A stretch of DNA of 7,394 nt from Fimbriimonadales bacterium (GTDB lineage: Bacteria > Armatimonadota > Fimbriimonadia > Fimbriimonadales > GBS-DC): positions 1 to 7,394 of the forward strand of contig JAOAES010000203.1 in assembly GCA_026416655.1 (NCBI GenBank). The letters are read 5' to 3'. Shown here piece after piece: positions 1 to 5,140 of the stretch (positions are counted from its first letter, which is position 1; each line of letters opens with the position of its first letter). The position numbers and the translations under genes were made by a program. The notes under the pieces are model-generated. The model saw only the letters and a list, made by a program, of their open reading frames with translations. It did not search any database and was not told the DNA's origin.

Positions 1-1
1 C

Positions 2-793
2 CCGCCGTCGGAGCCGTTGGAGGTCATCGTCGTCGATAACGCCTCCACCGACGGCAGCGCAGCGATGGTGCGCTCGGAGTTTCCCCAGGTTGTGCTGATC
101 GCCAACGACGCCAATCTCGGCTACGCGCGGGGCAACAATCAGGCGATGGAGCGGGCGCAGGGCGAGTTCATCCTGCTCCTGAATCCCGACACGGAGGTTT
201 TTGAGAACACGCTCAGTAGCGCCCTCGCTTTCATGCGCGCCCATCCGGAGGCAGGGGCGATGGGCGCGAAGCAGGTTTTCCCCGACGGGCGCGTGCAGGC
301 ATCCGTGCGCGGATTCCCCACGCCCGCGAATCTGCTCTTTGAGGTGTCGGGGCTGGCACGGCTGTTTCCAAACTCGCGGCGGTTGGGCGGCTACCGTATG
401 CGCTGGTTTACTTACGACGCCGTCGCCGAAGTCGACCAGCCGATGGCGACCTTCCTGATGACGCGCCGCGCGGTCATCGAACAGGTTGGGCTGATGGACG
501 AGGCGTTCCCCCTCTTTTTCAACGATGTGGACTGGTGCTACCGCATCAAGCAGGCGGGCTGGAAGATTTACTTCGTTCCTGAGGTGCAGATTCTGCATCA
601 CGGCGGCGCGAGTACGAAGCAAGTGCGTCTGAGCGCAATTCGCGAGTCGCATCGCGCCTTGGAAGCCTTTTATCGCAAGCATTATCGGGAGCGGCTAAAC
701 CCCCTGCTGTATGCGTTGTGTGTGGGCGCGATACGAGTGGGGGGCTGGCTGCGGTTGCTTTGGGCGCGCTGGATGCGTGCGGCAAGCAATTAG
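2..793 (+). CDS. Family 2 glycosyltransferase (rhamnosyltransferase-like), 5' end missing
   Basis: This is the C-terminal part of a GT-A fold glycosyltransferase that moves a sugar from a nucleotide-sugar donor, probably onto a cell-surface polysaccharide or lipid-linked intermediate at the cytoplasmic face of the membrane. The nucleotide-binding motif DNASTDGS lies near the left end, followed by NLGYARGNNQ, the metal-binding stretch LLLNPDTEV (the DXD-equivalent) and, around residue 165, an acceptor-side FFNDVDWCYRIK motif. The order matches the COG1216/WbbL-like group. The frame stays open to the window edge (PPSEPLEVIVVDN), and the usual first strand (an IVxxxN-type motif about 30 residues upstream) is absent, so the TTG at position 17 is not the true start. 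No long membrane segment is visible. Its TAG stop overlaps the stop of the convergent transglycosylase gene. Donor and acceptor cannot be told from sequence. Confidence 0.93.
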   Translation, partial: PPSEPLEVIVVDNASTDGSAAMVRSEFPQVVLIANDANLGYARGNNQAMERAQGEFILLLNPDTEVFENTLSSALAFMRAHPEAGAMGAKQVFPDGRVQASVRGFPTPANLLFEVSGLARLFPNSRRLGGYRMRWFTYDAVAEVDQPMATFLMTRRAVIEQVGLMDEAFPLFFNDVDWCYRIKQAGWKIYFVPEVQILHHGGASTKQVRLSAIRESHRALEAFYRKHYRERLNPLLYALCVGAIRVGGWLRLLWARWMRAASN

Positions 794-1335
794 CCCAAGA
801 CTCGCTCCAGATACCGCTGCGTCTCCGGGAAGGGCGGCACGCCCCCGTAGCGTTGCACATTGCCCGGTCCCGCGTTATAAGCTGCCAGCGCAAGACGCAG
901 GTCGCCGAAGCGTTGGAGCAGGTGGCTCAGGTAGCGTACCCCGCCCTCGATATTCTGCACAGGGTCAAACGGGTCGCTCACGCCCAGCGCGCGGGCAGTT
1001 TCGGGCATCAGTTGCATCAGCCCGATTGCACCTTTGGGCGAGACGGCGCGCGGGTCGCCGCCCGACTCCGCTTCGATCACGCGCAGCACCAGCGCTGTGT
1101 CCAAGTGATAGCGCGCCGCGATAGGAGCGACCACCGGTTCCCACGCTTGCACGCGCGGGCGGATCTGCATGCCGGGCGGGGGCGTCTCGCCTGCAGGGAA
1201 GCCCACAGGCGCGATGAACGCCGTATCGAACCGGTTCGGCATGGGCTGTGCCGCCTCGCCGCGCAGTTCGCGCACACGGGCTTCAATCTCCTGTACCCGT
1301 TGCAGTGTCTTCTGAAAGGCGTCGCTGATACGCAT
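790..1335 (-). CDS. Lytic transglycosylase, SLT/GH23 domain, probably flagellum-associated
   Basis: The predicted enzyme (181 aa) cleaves the MurNAc-GlcNAc bond of peptidoglycan with formation of 1,6-anhydro-MurNAc. The catalytic domain spans about residues 64-181: ESGGDP carries the likely catalytic Glu90, GAIGLMQLMPETA follows at 102-114, NIEGGVRYL at 128-136 and AYNAGPGNV at 152-160, all hallmark SLT motifs. Residues 1-30 form a charged, probably helical segment and 31-60 a Pro/Gly-rich linker. I see no hydrophobic signal peptide and no lipobox, which is odd for a cell-wall enzyme. The ATG at 1335 is preceded by GAGG at 9 nt spacing; the gene overlaps the end of fliJ by 53 nt. Next to fliJ, the likely job is opening the wall for the flagellar rod, as FlgJ-type muramidases do; this role is inferred from context. 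It lies last in the minus-strand operon. Confidence 0.92.
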   Translation of the reverse strand: MRISDAFQKTLQRVQEIEARVRELRGEAAQPMPNRFDTAFIAPVGFPAGETPPPGMQIRPRVQAWEPVVAPIAARYHLDTALVLRVIEAESGGDPRAVSPKGAIGLMQLMPETARALGVSDPFDPVQNIEGGVRYLSHLLQRFGDLRLALAAYNAGPGNVQRYGGVPPFPETQRYLERVLG

Positions 1336-1735
1336 AGACCGCCGCCTCGTCTACCTCGTTTTGCACGAGCCGCTGAATTTCGCGCTGGTGCTGCTCGTAA
1401 GCGCGGATACGCAGCTGGGTGAGCGCCTCGCGTTCTCGCCGCGCCTGCAAATAGACCTCTCGCGCGTGCGCCTCCTGTTCTTGGAGCAAGGGGAGGGTGT
1501 CCTGCAGGCGTTGTAGGCGCGTTGCCATCGCTTCCAACACTTGTTCACGCTGCGCCCACTCCGTAGGGTTCGTGGACGCGCTGGCGAGCTGGCGCATCTG
1601 TTCGGTCAGGGCGCGTATCTGCGCCTGCAGCTGCACCCGCTGTCGCACTGCCTCCTGTAAGGCGCGATAGGCGATCCCCTCGCGCGTCTCGCGATAACGC
1701 AGAACCCCTTCTAAGCGAAACCGAAAGCGTCGCAT
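1283..1735 (-). CDS. fliJ: Flagellar export protein FliJ
   Basis: FliJ is a small coiled-coil protein of the flagellar type III export apparatus. It sits as a stalk in the FliI ATPase ring, contacts FlhA and escorts chaperones. The 150-residue product begins MRRFRFRLEGVLRYRE, the typical FliJ N-terminus. It is then almost entirely Arg/Glu/Gln-rich helix, and near the C-terminus has the family's QxxxDEAAVYAYQRR-type ending. The length fits the family. I chose the ATG at 1735 because the conserved start lies there. The reading frame stays open to a TTG at 1801, but that would add 22 Pro/Arg-rich residues with no family resemblance and would overlap the kinase gene. No clear Shine-Dalgarno sequence precedes 1735. 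The usual partners fliI, fliH and fliG are not next to it. The 3' end overlaps the transglycosylase start by 53 nt. Confidence 0.9.
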   Translation of the reverse strand: MRRFRFRLEGVLRYRETREGIAYRALQEAVRQRVQLQAQIRALTEQMRQLASASTNPTEWAQREQVLEAMATRLQRLQDTLPLLQEQEAHAREVYLQARREREALTQLRIRAYEQHQREIQRLVQNEVDEAAVYAYQRRLSEDTATGTGD

Positions 1736-1788
1736 GCCAGCAAGGAATTTCGGGAGGCGAGGCGATTCTCTGCAGGGGGAAACACGGC

Positions 1789-2727
1789 TTACGGGAGGCA
1801 ACGCTGCATCATGAACTGGATTGTCTCCGAGAGCGGTTTAACGCCTGTGGTGGCGCCGAGTGCGGAGACGCAGAGTGCGCCGACGGCGTTGGCGAGCCGT
1901 GCCGTACGCCGCAAATCCCAGTCCATCGAGACGCCCGCCAGCCAGCCCGCCGTGAAGCAGTCGCCCGCGCCCAGCATATCGACCACCTCGACCTCGCACG
2001 CCGGCAGGTGGAACGCTGTCGCGGCATTCTTGACGAAGCAGCCCTGCGCGTCCATCTTGATTACCGCTGTCCCCACGCCCTCTTGGAGCAGTCGGTCGGC
2101 GATTTTCTCCGGTTCGGTCTCGCCCGTCAGCATGCTCGCCTCGCCGTAGTTGGGGGTGATGTAGTCTAAATAGGGCAAGCAGGGCTGAAGCAGGCGCATC
2201 CACTGCCCACTGGCGTCCCAAGTGGTGTCGAGGCAAGTTATCATACCGCGTCGCTTCGCCTCCTGCAGCACGCGCGCCGCAGGCTCACCGTCCATCTGAG
2301 GCATCAGATACATGCCCGCGAGGTGAAAAATCGTGCAGTCGCCGAGCAGTTCCCAGTCGATGTCGTCGGGGCGGAACTCGGCGTTCGCGCCCTTGTGGTG
2401 AATGAACGAACGTTCGCCGTCGGGATGAACCATCACCATCGTGCTGGAGGTGCCAGCCGTTGCGCTGCGCCTGACTCCGCGTATATCGACGCCGTGGCGT
2501 TGTAGTTCGCCGAGAATGAAATCGCCGAAGGCGTCCTGACCGACTTTGCCAACGACGCTCACTGGCAAGCCCAGCTTCGCCAGTGCCAGCCCCGTGTTGG
2601 AGGCGCAGCCGCCCACATGGAGTTCCATCCGCTCCACATGGGCGCAGATCCCGCGTTCGGGGTAGTGGCTTACGGGCTTGGCGACCACATCGGCGACGAG
2701 AATGCCCACTGAGGCGATTTTGCGCAC
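1789..2727 (-). CDS. PfkB/ribokinase-family carbohydrate kinase
   Basis: This 312-residue protein belongs to the PfkB family, which phosphorylates sugars or nucleosides with ATP in the cytoplasm. The N-terminal substrate-binding part contains GGCASNTGLALAKLG (39-53) and VGKVGQDAFGDFILGELQRHG (59-79, PfkB signature 1). The ATP-side signature is DMLGAGDCFTAGWLAG (250-265), with the anion hole GAGD and the likely catalytic base Asp256. Signature 2 usually reads DTxGAGD; here Met replaces the Thr. The N-terminal GILVADVVAKP segment resembles uncharacterised sugar kinases of COG0524. Substrate (ribose, fructose, KDG, adenosine or another) cannot be assigned. The start is GTG at 2727, 3 nt after the dnaJ stop, with a perfect GGAGG 8 nt away lying inside the last dnaJ codons. 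This points to translational coupling. Confidence 0.93.
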   Translation of the reverse strand: MRKIASVGILVADVVAKPVSHYPERGICAHVERMELHVGGCASNTGLALAKLGLPVSVVGKVGQDAFGDFILGELQRHGVDIRGVRRSATAGTSSTMVMVHPDGERSFIHHKGANAEFRPDDIDWELLGDCTIFHLAGMYLMPQMDGEPAARVLQEAKRRGMITCLDTTWDASGQWMRLLQPCLPYLDYITPNYGEASMLTGETEPEKIADRLLQEGVGTAVIKMDAQGCFVKNAATAFHLPACEVEVVDMLGAGDCFTAGWLAGVSMDWDLRRTARLANAVGALCVSALGATTGVKPLSETIQFMMQRCLP

Positions 2728-2730
2728 CGC

Positions 2731-3858
2731 TTAGTCCTCCTTTTTGACGCTACGCTTGACCTTCTCGAAGAAGCTGGTCGGCTCCGCGCCTGCGTATTTC
2801 TTGAGGCGCACACCGCTCAACTCGGCGTACTGGCGAAGCAGGTTGCGCTGCGCCTCGGTAAGTTTTTTGGGCATCTTCAGCCCGATACGCACATAGAGGT
2901 CGCCGCGTTTGCCCGTGCGTGGATTCGGCAGTCCCCGACCAGGAATTATCAGTTCGCTGTACGGCTCGGTGAGTTCGGGGATTTCCAGCGAGACTTTACC
3001 GTCCAGCGTTTCGATTTCCACCTCGTCGCCGAGCGCGAGCTGGGGATAGGTCAGGTTGAGTTGTGTGGCGAGGTCGTCGCCGCGCCGCTTGAAGCGGGAG
3101 TGCGGGGCGATATGCACCACCACGTACAGGTCGCCGTCGCGTCCGCCGCGTAGCCCCGAATCGCCCTCTCCGCGCAGGAGGATTGCCGTTTCCTCTTCGA
3201 TTCCGGGCGGGATGGCGACCGGGATAGCGTCGCGCTGGCGCACGAGCTTCTCGCCGCGGCACTCTCGGCAGGGCGTACGCACGATTTCGCCCTCGCCGCC
3301 GCAGCGCTCGCAGGGAACCACACGCGTCACCGTGCCCAAGATAGTGGTTTGCGTGAACCGCACGCGCCCGGAGCCTGCACAGTCGGGGCAGCGTTCGGGC
3401 GATGTGCCCGGCTCCGCGCCCACACCTTTACAACGGGCACAGAGGCGCAGCCGCTCCGCTTCAACCGTCAGCGTCGCGCCGTGCAGCACCTGTTCCAGTG
3501 TGAGGGTCACATCCGCGCGGCGGTCTGCCCCGTCGATGGGACCCCGTGTGGCGACGCCCATGCCGCCCCCGAAAAACATCTGGAACAGGTTCTCCGCCAT
3601 CCCGAACGGATCAGAAGGCGGCGCACTCTGCGCTCCAGTATGCCCGAACCGGTCATACACGGCGCGCGATTCGGGGTCGGAAAGCACCTGGTACGCTTCG
3701 TTGATTAACTTGAACCGTTCTTCTGCCTGGGGGTCGTCCTTGTTGACATCGGGGTGGTACTGGCGCGCCAGTTTGCGAAACGCCGCCTTGATCTCGTCCT
3801 GACTTGCGCTCCGCTCGACGCCCAGCACCTCATAGTAGTCGGGTTTGCTCATCGCCAT
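2731..3858 (-). CDS. dnaJ: Chaperone protein DnaJ (Hsp40, type I)
   Basis: DnaJ binds unfolded protein, delivers it to DnaK and stimulates the DnaK ATPase in the cytoplasm. The 375-residue product shows every part of a type I Hsp40. The J domain (about 5-72) has the HPD triad at 35-37. A fairly short Gly/Phe linker follows (about 73-112, including FFGGGMG). Four zinc-binding motifs lie at 140-147 (CARCKGVG), 157-164 (CPDCAGSG), 183-190 (CERCGGEG) and 197-204 (CRECRGEK). C-terminal client-binding domains run to about 345. The fourth zinc motif ends in Lys instead of Gly, but all eight cysteines are present. Two possible starts, ATG at 3858 and ATG at 3852, are both close to the conserved domain, and neither has a clear ribosome-binding site. 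The gene begins 12 nt after rpoZ. No dnaK, grpE or hrcA lies nearby, so this may be one of several J-proteins in the genome. Confidence 0.97.
   Translation of the reverse strand: MAMSKPDYYEVLGVERSASQDEIKAAFRKLARQYHPDVNKDDPQAEERFKLINEAYQVLSDPESRAVYDRFGHTGAQSAPPSDPFGMAENLFQMFFGGGMGVATRGPIDGADRRADVTLTLEQVLHGATLTVEAERLRLCARCKGVGAEPGTSPERCPDCAGSGRVRFTQTTILGTVTRVVPCERCGGEGEIVRTPCRECRGEKLVRQRDAIPVAIPPGIEEETAILLRGEGDSGLRGGRDGDLYVVVHIAPHSRFKRRGDDLATQLNLTYPQLALGDEVEIETLDGKVSLEIPELTEPYSELIIPGRGLPNPRTGKRGDLYVRIGLKMPKKLTEAQRNLLRQYAELSGVRLKKYAGAEPTSFFEKVKRSVKKED
2736..2745 (-). promoter_or_regulatory. Strong Shine-Dalgarno for the kinase gene inside dnaJ
   Basis: On the minus strand the sequence AAAAAGGAGG sits 8 nt before the GTG start at 2727. 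The same bases encode the Lys-Lys-Glu ending of DnaJ just before its TAA stop. This site decides the GTG start of the kinase and implies that its translation is coupled to dnaJ translation. Confidence 0.8.
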
Positions 3859-3871
3859 AAGGGATTATGGC
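3854..3871 (-). other. Perfect hairpin over the dnaJ start codon
   Basis: GCCATAA and TTATGGC form a perfect 7-bp stem around a 4-nt loop. In the minus-strand mRNA the 3' arm contains the first dnaJ AUG (3858), and the 5' arm begins at the last base of the rpoZ stop codon. The second AUG (3852) lies just outside the stem. The sequence shows the stem directly; any control of dnaJ translation by it is inference. One such stem is expected by chance in a window this size. Confidence 0.4.
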
Positions 3872-4215
3872 TACTCGCGCAGGGTGGTCTCCTGCTCGTA
3901 GAACTGCATCGCTTCTTCCTCGAACGCTTCGTCCTCTTCGGTTTGCTTGCTGAGTTGCTTGATGTCCCGTGCGACTTGCCAGGTGTGTTCGGGTCCTTGA
4001 ATAATCACCTCAACGGTGTTCTCGTCGATGATGCGGGGTCGGATTTTCCCTTCCGCGATTTCCTGCAAGGCGACGGTCAGCGGATTGAAATCGAGTCCGT
4101 CGACGGGCACGAGCGGTTTCGCGCCCTCGCGGAGCAGGCGCGCTCGCTCGGCGGCAAGCAACGCCAGAATGTAGCGCGGATACTGACTGAGTTCGTCTGT
4201 TTCTGGGTAAATCAT
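3871..4215 (-). CDS. rpoZ: DNA-directed RNA polymerase omega subunit (RpoZ-like)
   Basis: Omega is the small RNA polymerase subunit that folds around the C-terminus of beta-prime and helps assembly. The 114-residue product carries the omega core: YPRYILALLAAERARLL (12-28) and NPLTVALQEIAEGKI (44-58), matching the family pattern RY-x-L-V-x-RAR-x-L followed by NP(V/L)T-x-ALxEI-x-GKI. After residue 60 comes an acidic tail of about 55 residues, longer than in many omegas, with an EEDEAFEEEA stretch; this variable tail is usual for the family. The ATG at 4215 has AAGGA 10 nt upstream. The gene is the first of the minus-strand operon and is followed directly by dnaJ. That partner is unusual, since rpoZ more often follows gmk or precedes coaBC or spoT. 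The family call is firm on the core motifs; the tail gives no extra information. Confidence 0.87.
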   Translation of the reverse strand: MIYPETDELSQYPRYILALLAAERARLLREGAKPLVPVDGLDFNPLTVALQEIAEGKIRPRIIDENTVEVIIQGPEHTWQVARDIKQLSKQTEEDEAFEEEAMQFYEQETTLRE

Positions 4216-4266
4216 CCGTTCACCGTCCTTTTGGGGCGCGTGGGTATCTTGAATGCGTCAAAGAAC

Positions 4267-4289
4267 GCGGAAGCCGCCCCAGCTTCCGC
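4267..4289 (-). other. Stem-loop in the rpoZ leader
   Basis: GCGGAAGC and GCTTCCGC form a perfect 8-bp stem with a 7-nt loop. On the minus strand it lies between the candidate rpoZ promoter and the start codon, and is followed by GTTCTTTGACG. That tract is only modestly T-rich, so the element is terminator-like but weak. It could be an attenuator or an mRNA 5' stabiliser; both are inference. Confidence 0.4.
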
Positions 4290-4321
4290 CGCGTATCCAA
4301 TTTTGCCCAAACTGTCGGTTT

Positions 4322-4331
4322 GCCATATGGC
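4322..4331. other. 10-bp palindrome GCCATATGGC beside the rpoZ promoter
   Basis: GCCATATGGC is a perfect palindrome lying about 9 nt downstream of the candidate rpoZ -10 box, so at or just after the expected transcription start. That is a classical place for an operator. Binding by any regulator is unproven. Confidence 0.3.
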
Positions 4332-4339
4332 GTCCGTTA

Positions 4340-4369
4340 ATAGTACCCTTTGGAAAAAAGAAAAATCAA
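4340..4369 (-). promoter_or_regulatory. Candidate sigma-70-type promoter for rpoZ-dnaJ operon
   Basis: On the minus strand TTGATT (4369-4364) is followed after 18 nt by TACTAT (4345-4340). Matches to consensus are 4 of 6 for the -10 box and 4 of 6 for the -35 box, in an AT-rich patch that stands out in this GC-rich region. Transcription would begin near 4333, giving a leader of about 120 nt that includes the palindrome and stem-loop listed here. This is the only good promoter candidate seen before the five-gene block. Confidence 0.45.
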
Positions 4370-4427
4370 GGGGCATCGCCGATTAGCGAACAGCCGCCGT
4401 AGCGCGAGTATCTGCACAACGGCACGG

Positions 4428-4433
4428 TATAAT
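4428..4433 (+). promoter_or_regulatory. -10 box TATAAT for pdxH, near-leaderless transcript
   Basis: A perfect TATAAT ends 13 nt before the pdxH ATG. With the normal 6-7 nt to the first transcribed base, the leader would be about 7 nt. No Shine-Dalgarno sequence would fit in it; only a weak AAGAG lies upstream of the expected start. At 16-18 nt further upstream the sequence (around CGAGTA) does not resemble a -35 box. The box is seen; the leaderless reading is inferred. Confidence 0.6.
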
Positions 4434-4446
4434 AAGAGCGCGTTCC

Positions 4447-5082
4447 ATGATAGACCGCGTGCGCAAAAGTTACGAGCGAGGCGAGCTGACAGAAGCGACG
4501 GCAGGCGACGATCCGGTTGCGCTCTTTCAGCAGTGGCTACAGGACGCGCTGAACGCCGAAATCACGGAACCGAACGCGATGTGCCTCGCCACTGTAGACC
4601 CGCAGGGCAACCCTGACGCGCGCTATGTGCTGCTACGCGGCTTCGATGAACGGGGGCTGGTCTTCTATACGAACAGTCGCAGTCCGAAGGGCAGGCAACT
4701 GGCGTATCGCCCGTATGCGACCGCCGTCTTCTGGTGGGGCGAGCTGGAGCGTCAGGTGCGTATTCGGGGGCGCGTGGAACGGGTGGACGACGCCGAAGCC
4801 GACGCCTACTTCGCGACGCGCCCGCGCGGGCATCAACTCGCGGCGCATGTCTCGCCCCAGAGCGAGTCGATCCCCGACCGAGCATGGCTGGAGCAGCGTC
4901 TGGCGGAGGTGGAGCGCGCATTCGACGGCGTCGCTGTGCCGCGTCCGTCCTACTGGTGGGGGTATCGTCTCGTGCCCGATTCGCTGGAGTTTTGGCAGGG
5001 GCGTCCGAACCGCCTACACGATCGATTGCTCTACACGCGCCAGCCCGACGGGAGCTGGAAACGCGAGCGACTCGCGCCCTAA
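4447..5082 (+). CDS. pdxH: Pyridoxamine/pyridoxine 5'-phosphate oxidase
   Basis: PdxH is an FMN enzyme that oxidises pyridoxine or pyridoxamine 5'-phosphate with O2 to pyridoxal 5'-phosphate, the last step of vitamin B6 salvage and of the DXP-dependent route. The 211-residue product aligns over the whole family length. It has RKSYERGEL at 6-14, EPNAMCLATVD at 41-51, RYVLLRGFD at 59-67, VFYTNSRSPKG at 72-82 and RQVRIRG at 102-108. HVSPQSESIP follows at 134-143 and the signature LEFWQGRPNRLHDR at 180-193, which matches the PdxH pattern exactly. The C-terminus is the usual RLAP. One difference is WWGYR at 170-174, where the family commonly has WGGYR. The ATG at 4447 is the family's normal start. 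The gene stands alone on the plus strand, divergent from rpoZ and convergent with the chemoreceptor gene. Dependence on O2 implies an aerobic or microaerobic host. Confidence 0.97.
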   Translation: MIDRVRKSYERGELTEATAGDDPVALFQQWLQDALNAEITEPNAMCLATVDPQGNPDARYVLLRGFDERGLVFYTNSRSPKGRQLAYRPYATAVFWWGELERQVRIRGRVERVDDAEADAYFATRPRGHQLAAHVSPQSESIPDRAWLEQRLAEVERAFDGVAVPRPSYWWGYRLVPDSLEFWQGRPNRLHDRLLYTRQPDGSWKRERLAP

Positions 5083-5113
5083 AAAGGGTCGGGGCGCTGG
5101 CGACGCCCCGACC
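5080..5113 (-). terminator. Intrinsic terminator of the chemoreceptor gene
   Basis: GGTCGGGGCG (5087-5096) and CGCCCCGACC (5104-5113) form a perfect 10-bp GC-rich stem with a 7-nt loop. Read on the minus strand, the stem is followed by CTTTTTA, a proper T-tract, 28 nt after the chemoreceptor stop. On the plus strand no T-tract follows, so for pdxH the stem can at best protect or pause. The T-tract overlaps the pdxH TAA stop. Confidence 0.85.
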
Positions 5114-5140
5114 AGCAGAGGCAGAAGGAAGGGGAAGACT

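Noticed and set aside
718..1422. A 234-codon open frame on the plus strand
   Set aside because: It lies antisense to the transglycosylase and fliJ, has no recognisable domain, and is rich in Arg/Ala/His as expected for a shadow in GC-rich DNA.
1736..1801. Longer fliJ beginning at the TTG at 1801
   Set aside because: It would add 22 residues unlike any FliJ, start inside the kinase gene and lacks a ribosome site; the conserved start is the ATG at 1735.
3056..4386. Long plus-strand open frames antisense to dnaJ and rpoZ (3056-3802, 3754-4386)
   Set aside because: They mirror the strong coding signals of dnaJ and rpoZ, show no family motif and have no ribosome site.
4371..4426. CIRCE-like heat-shock operator upstream of rpoZ-dnaJ
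   Set aside because: TTAGCG and GCGCGAGT fragments are present on the plus strand, but they do not form the TTAGCACTC-N9-GAGTGCTAA inverted repeat.
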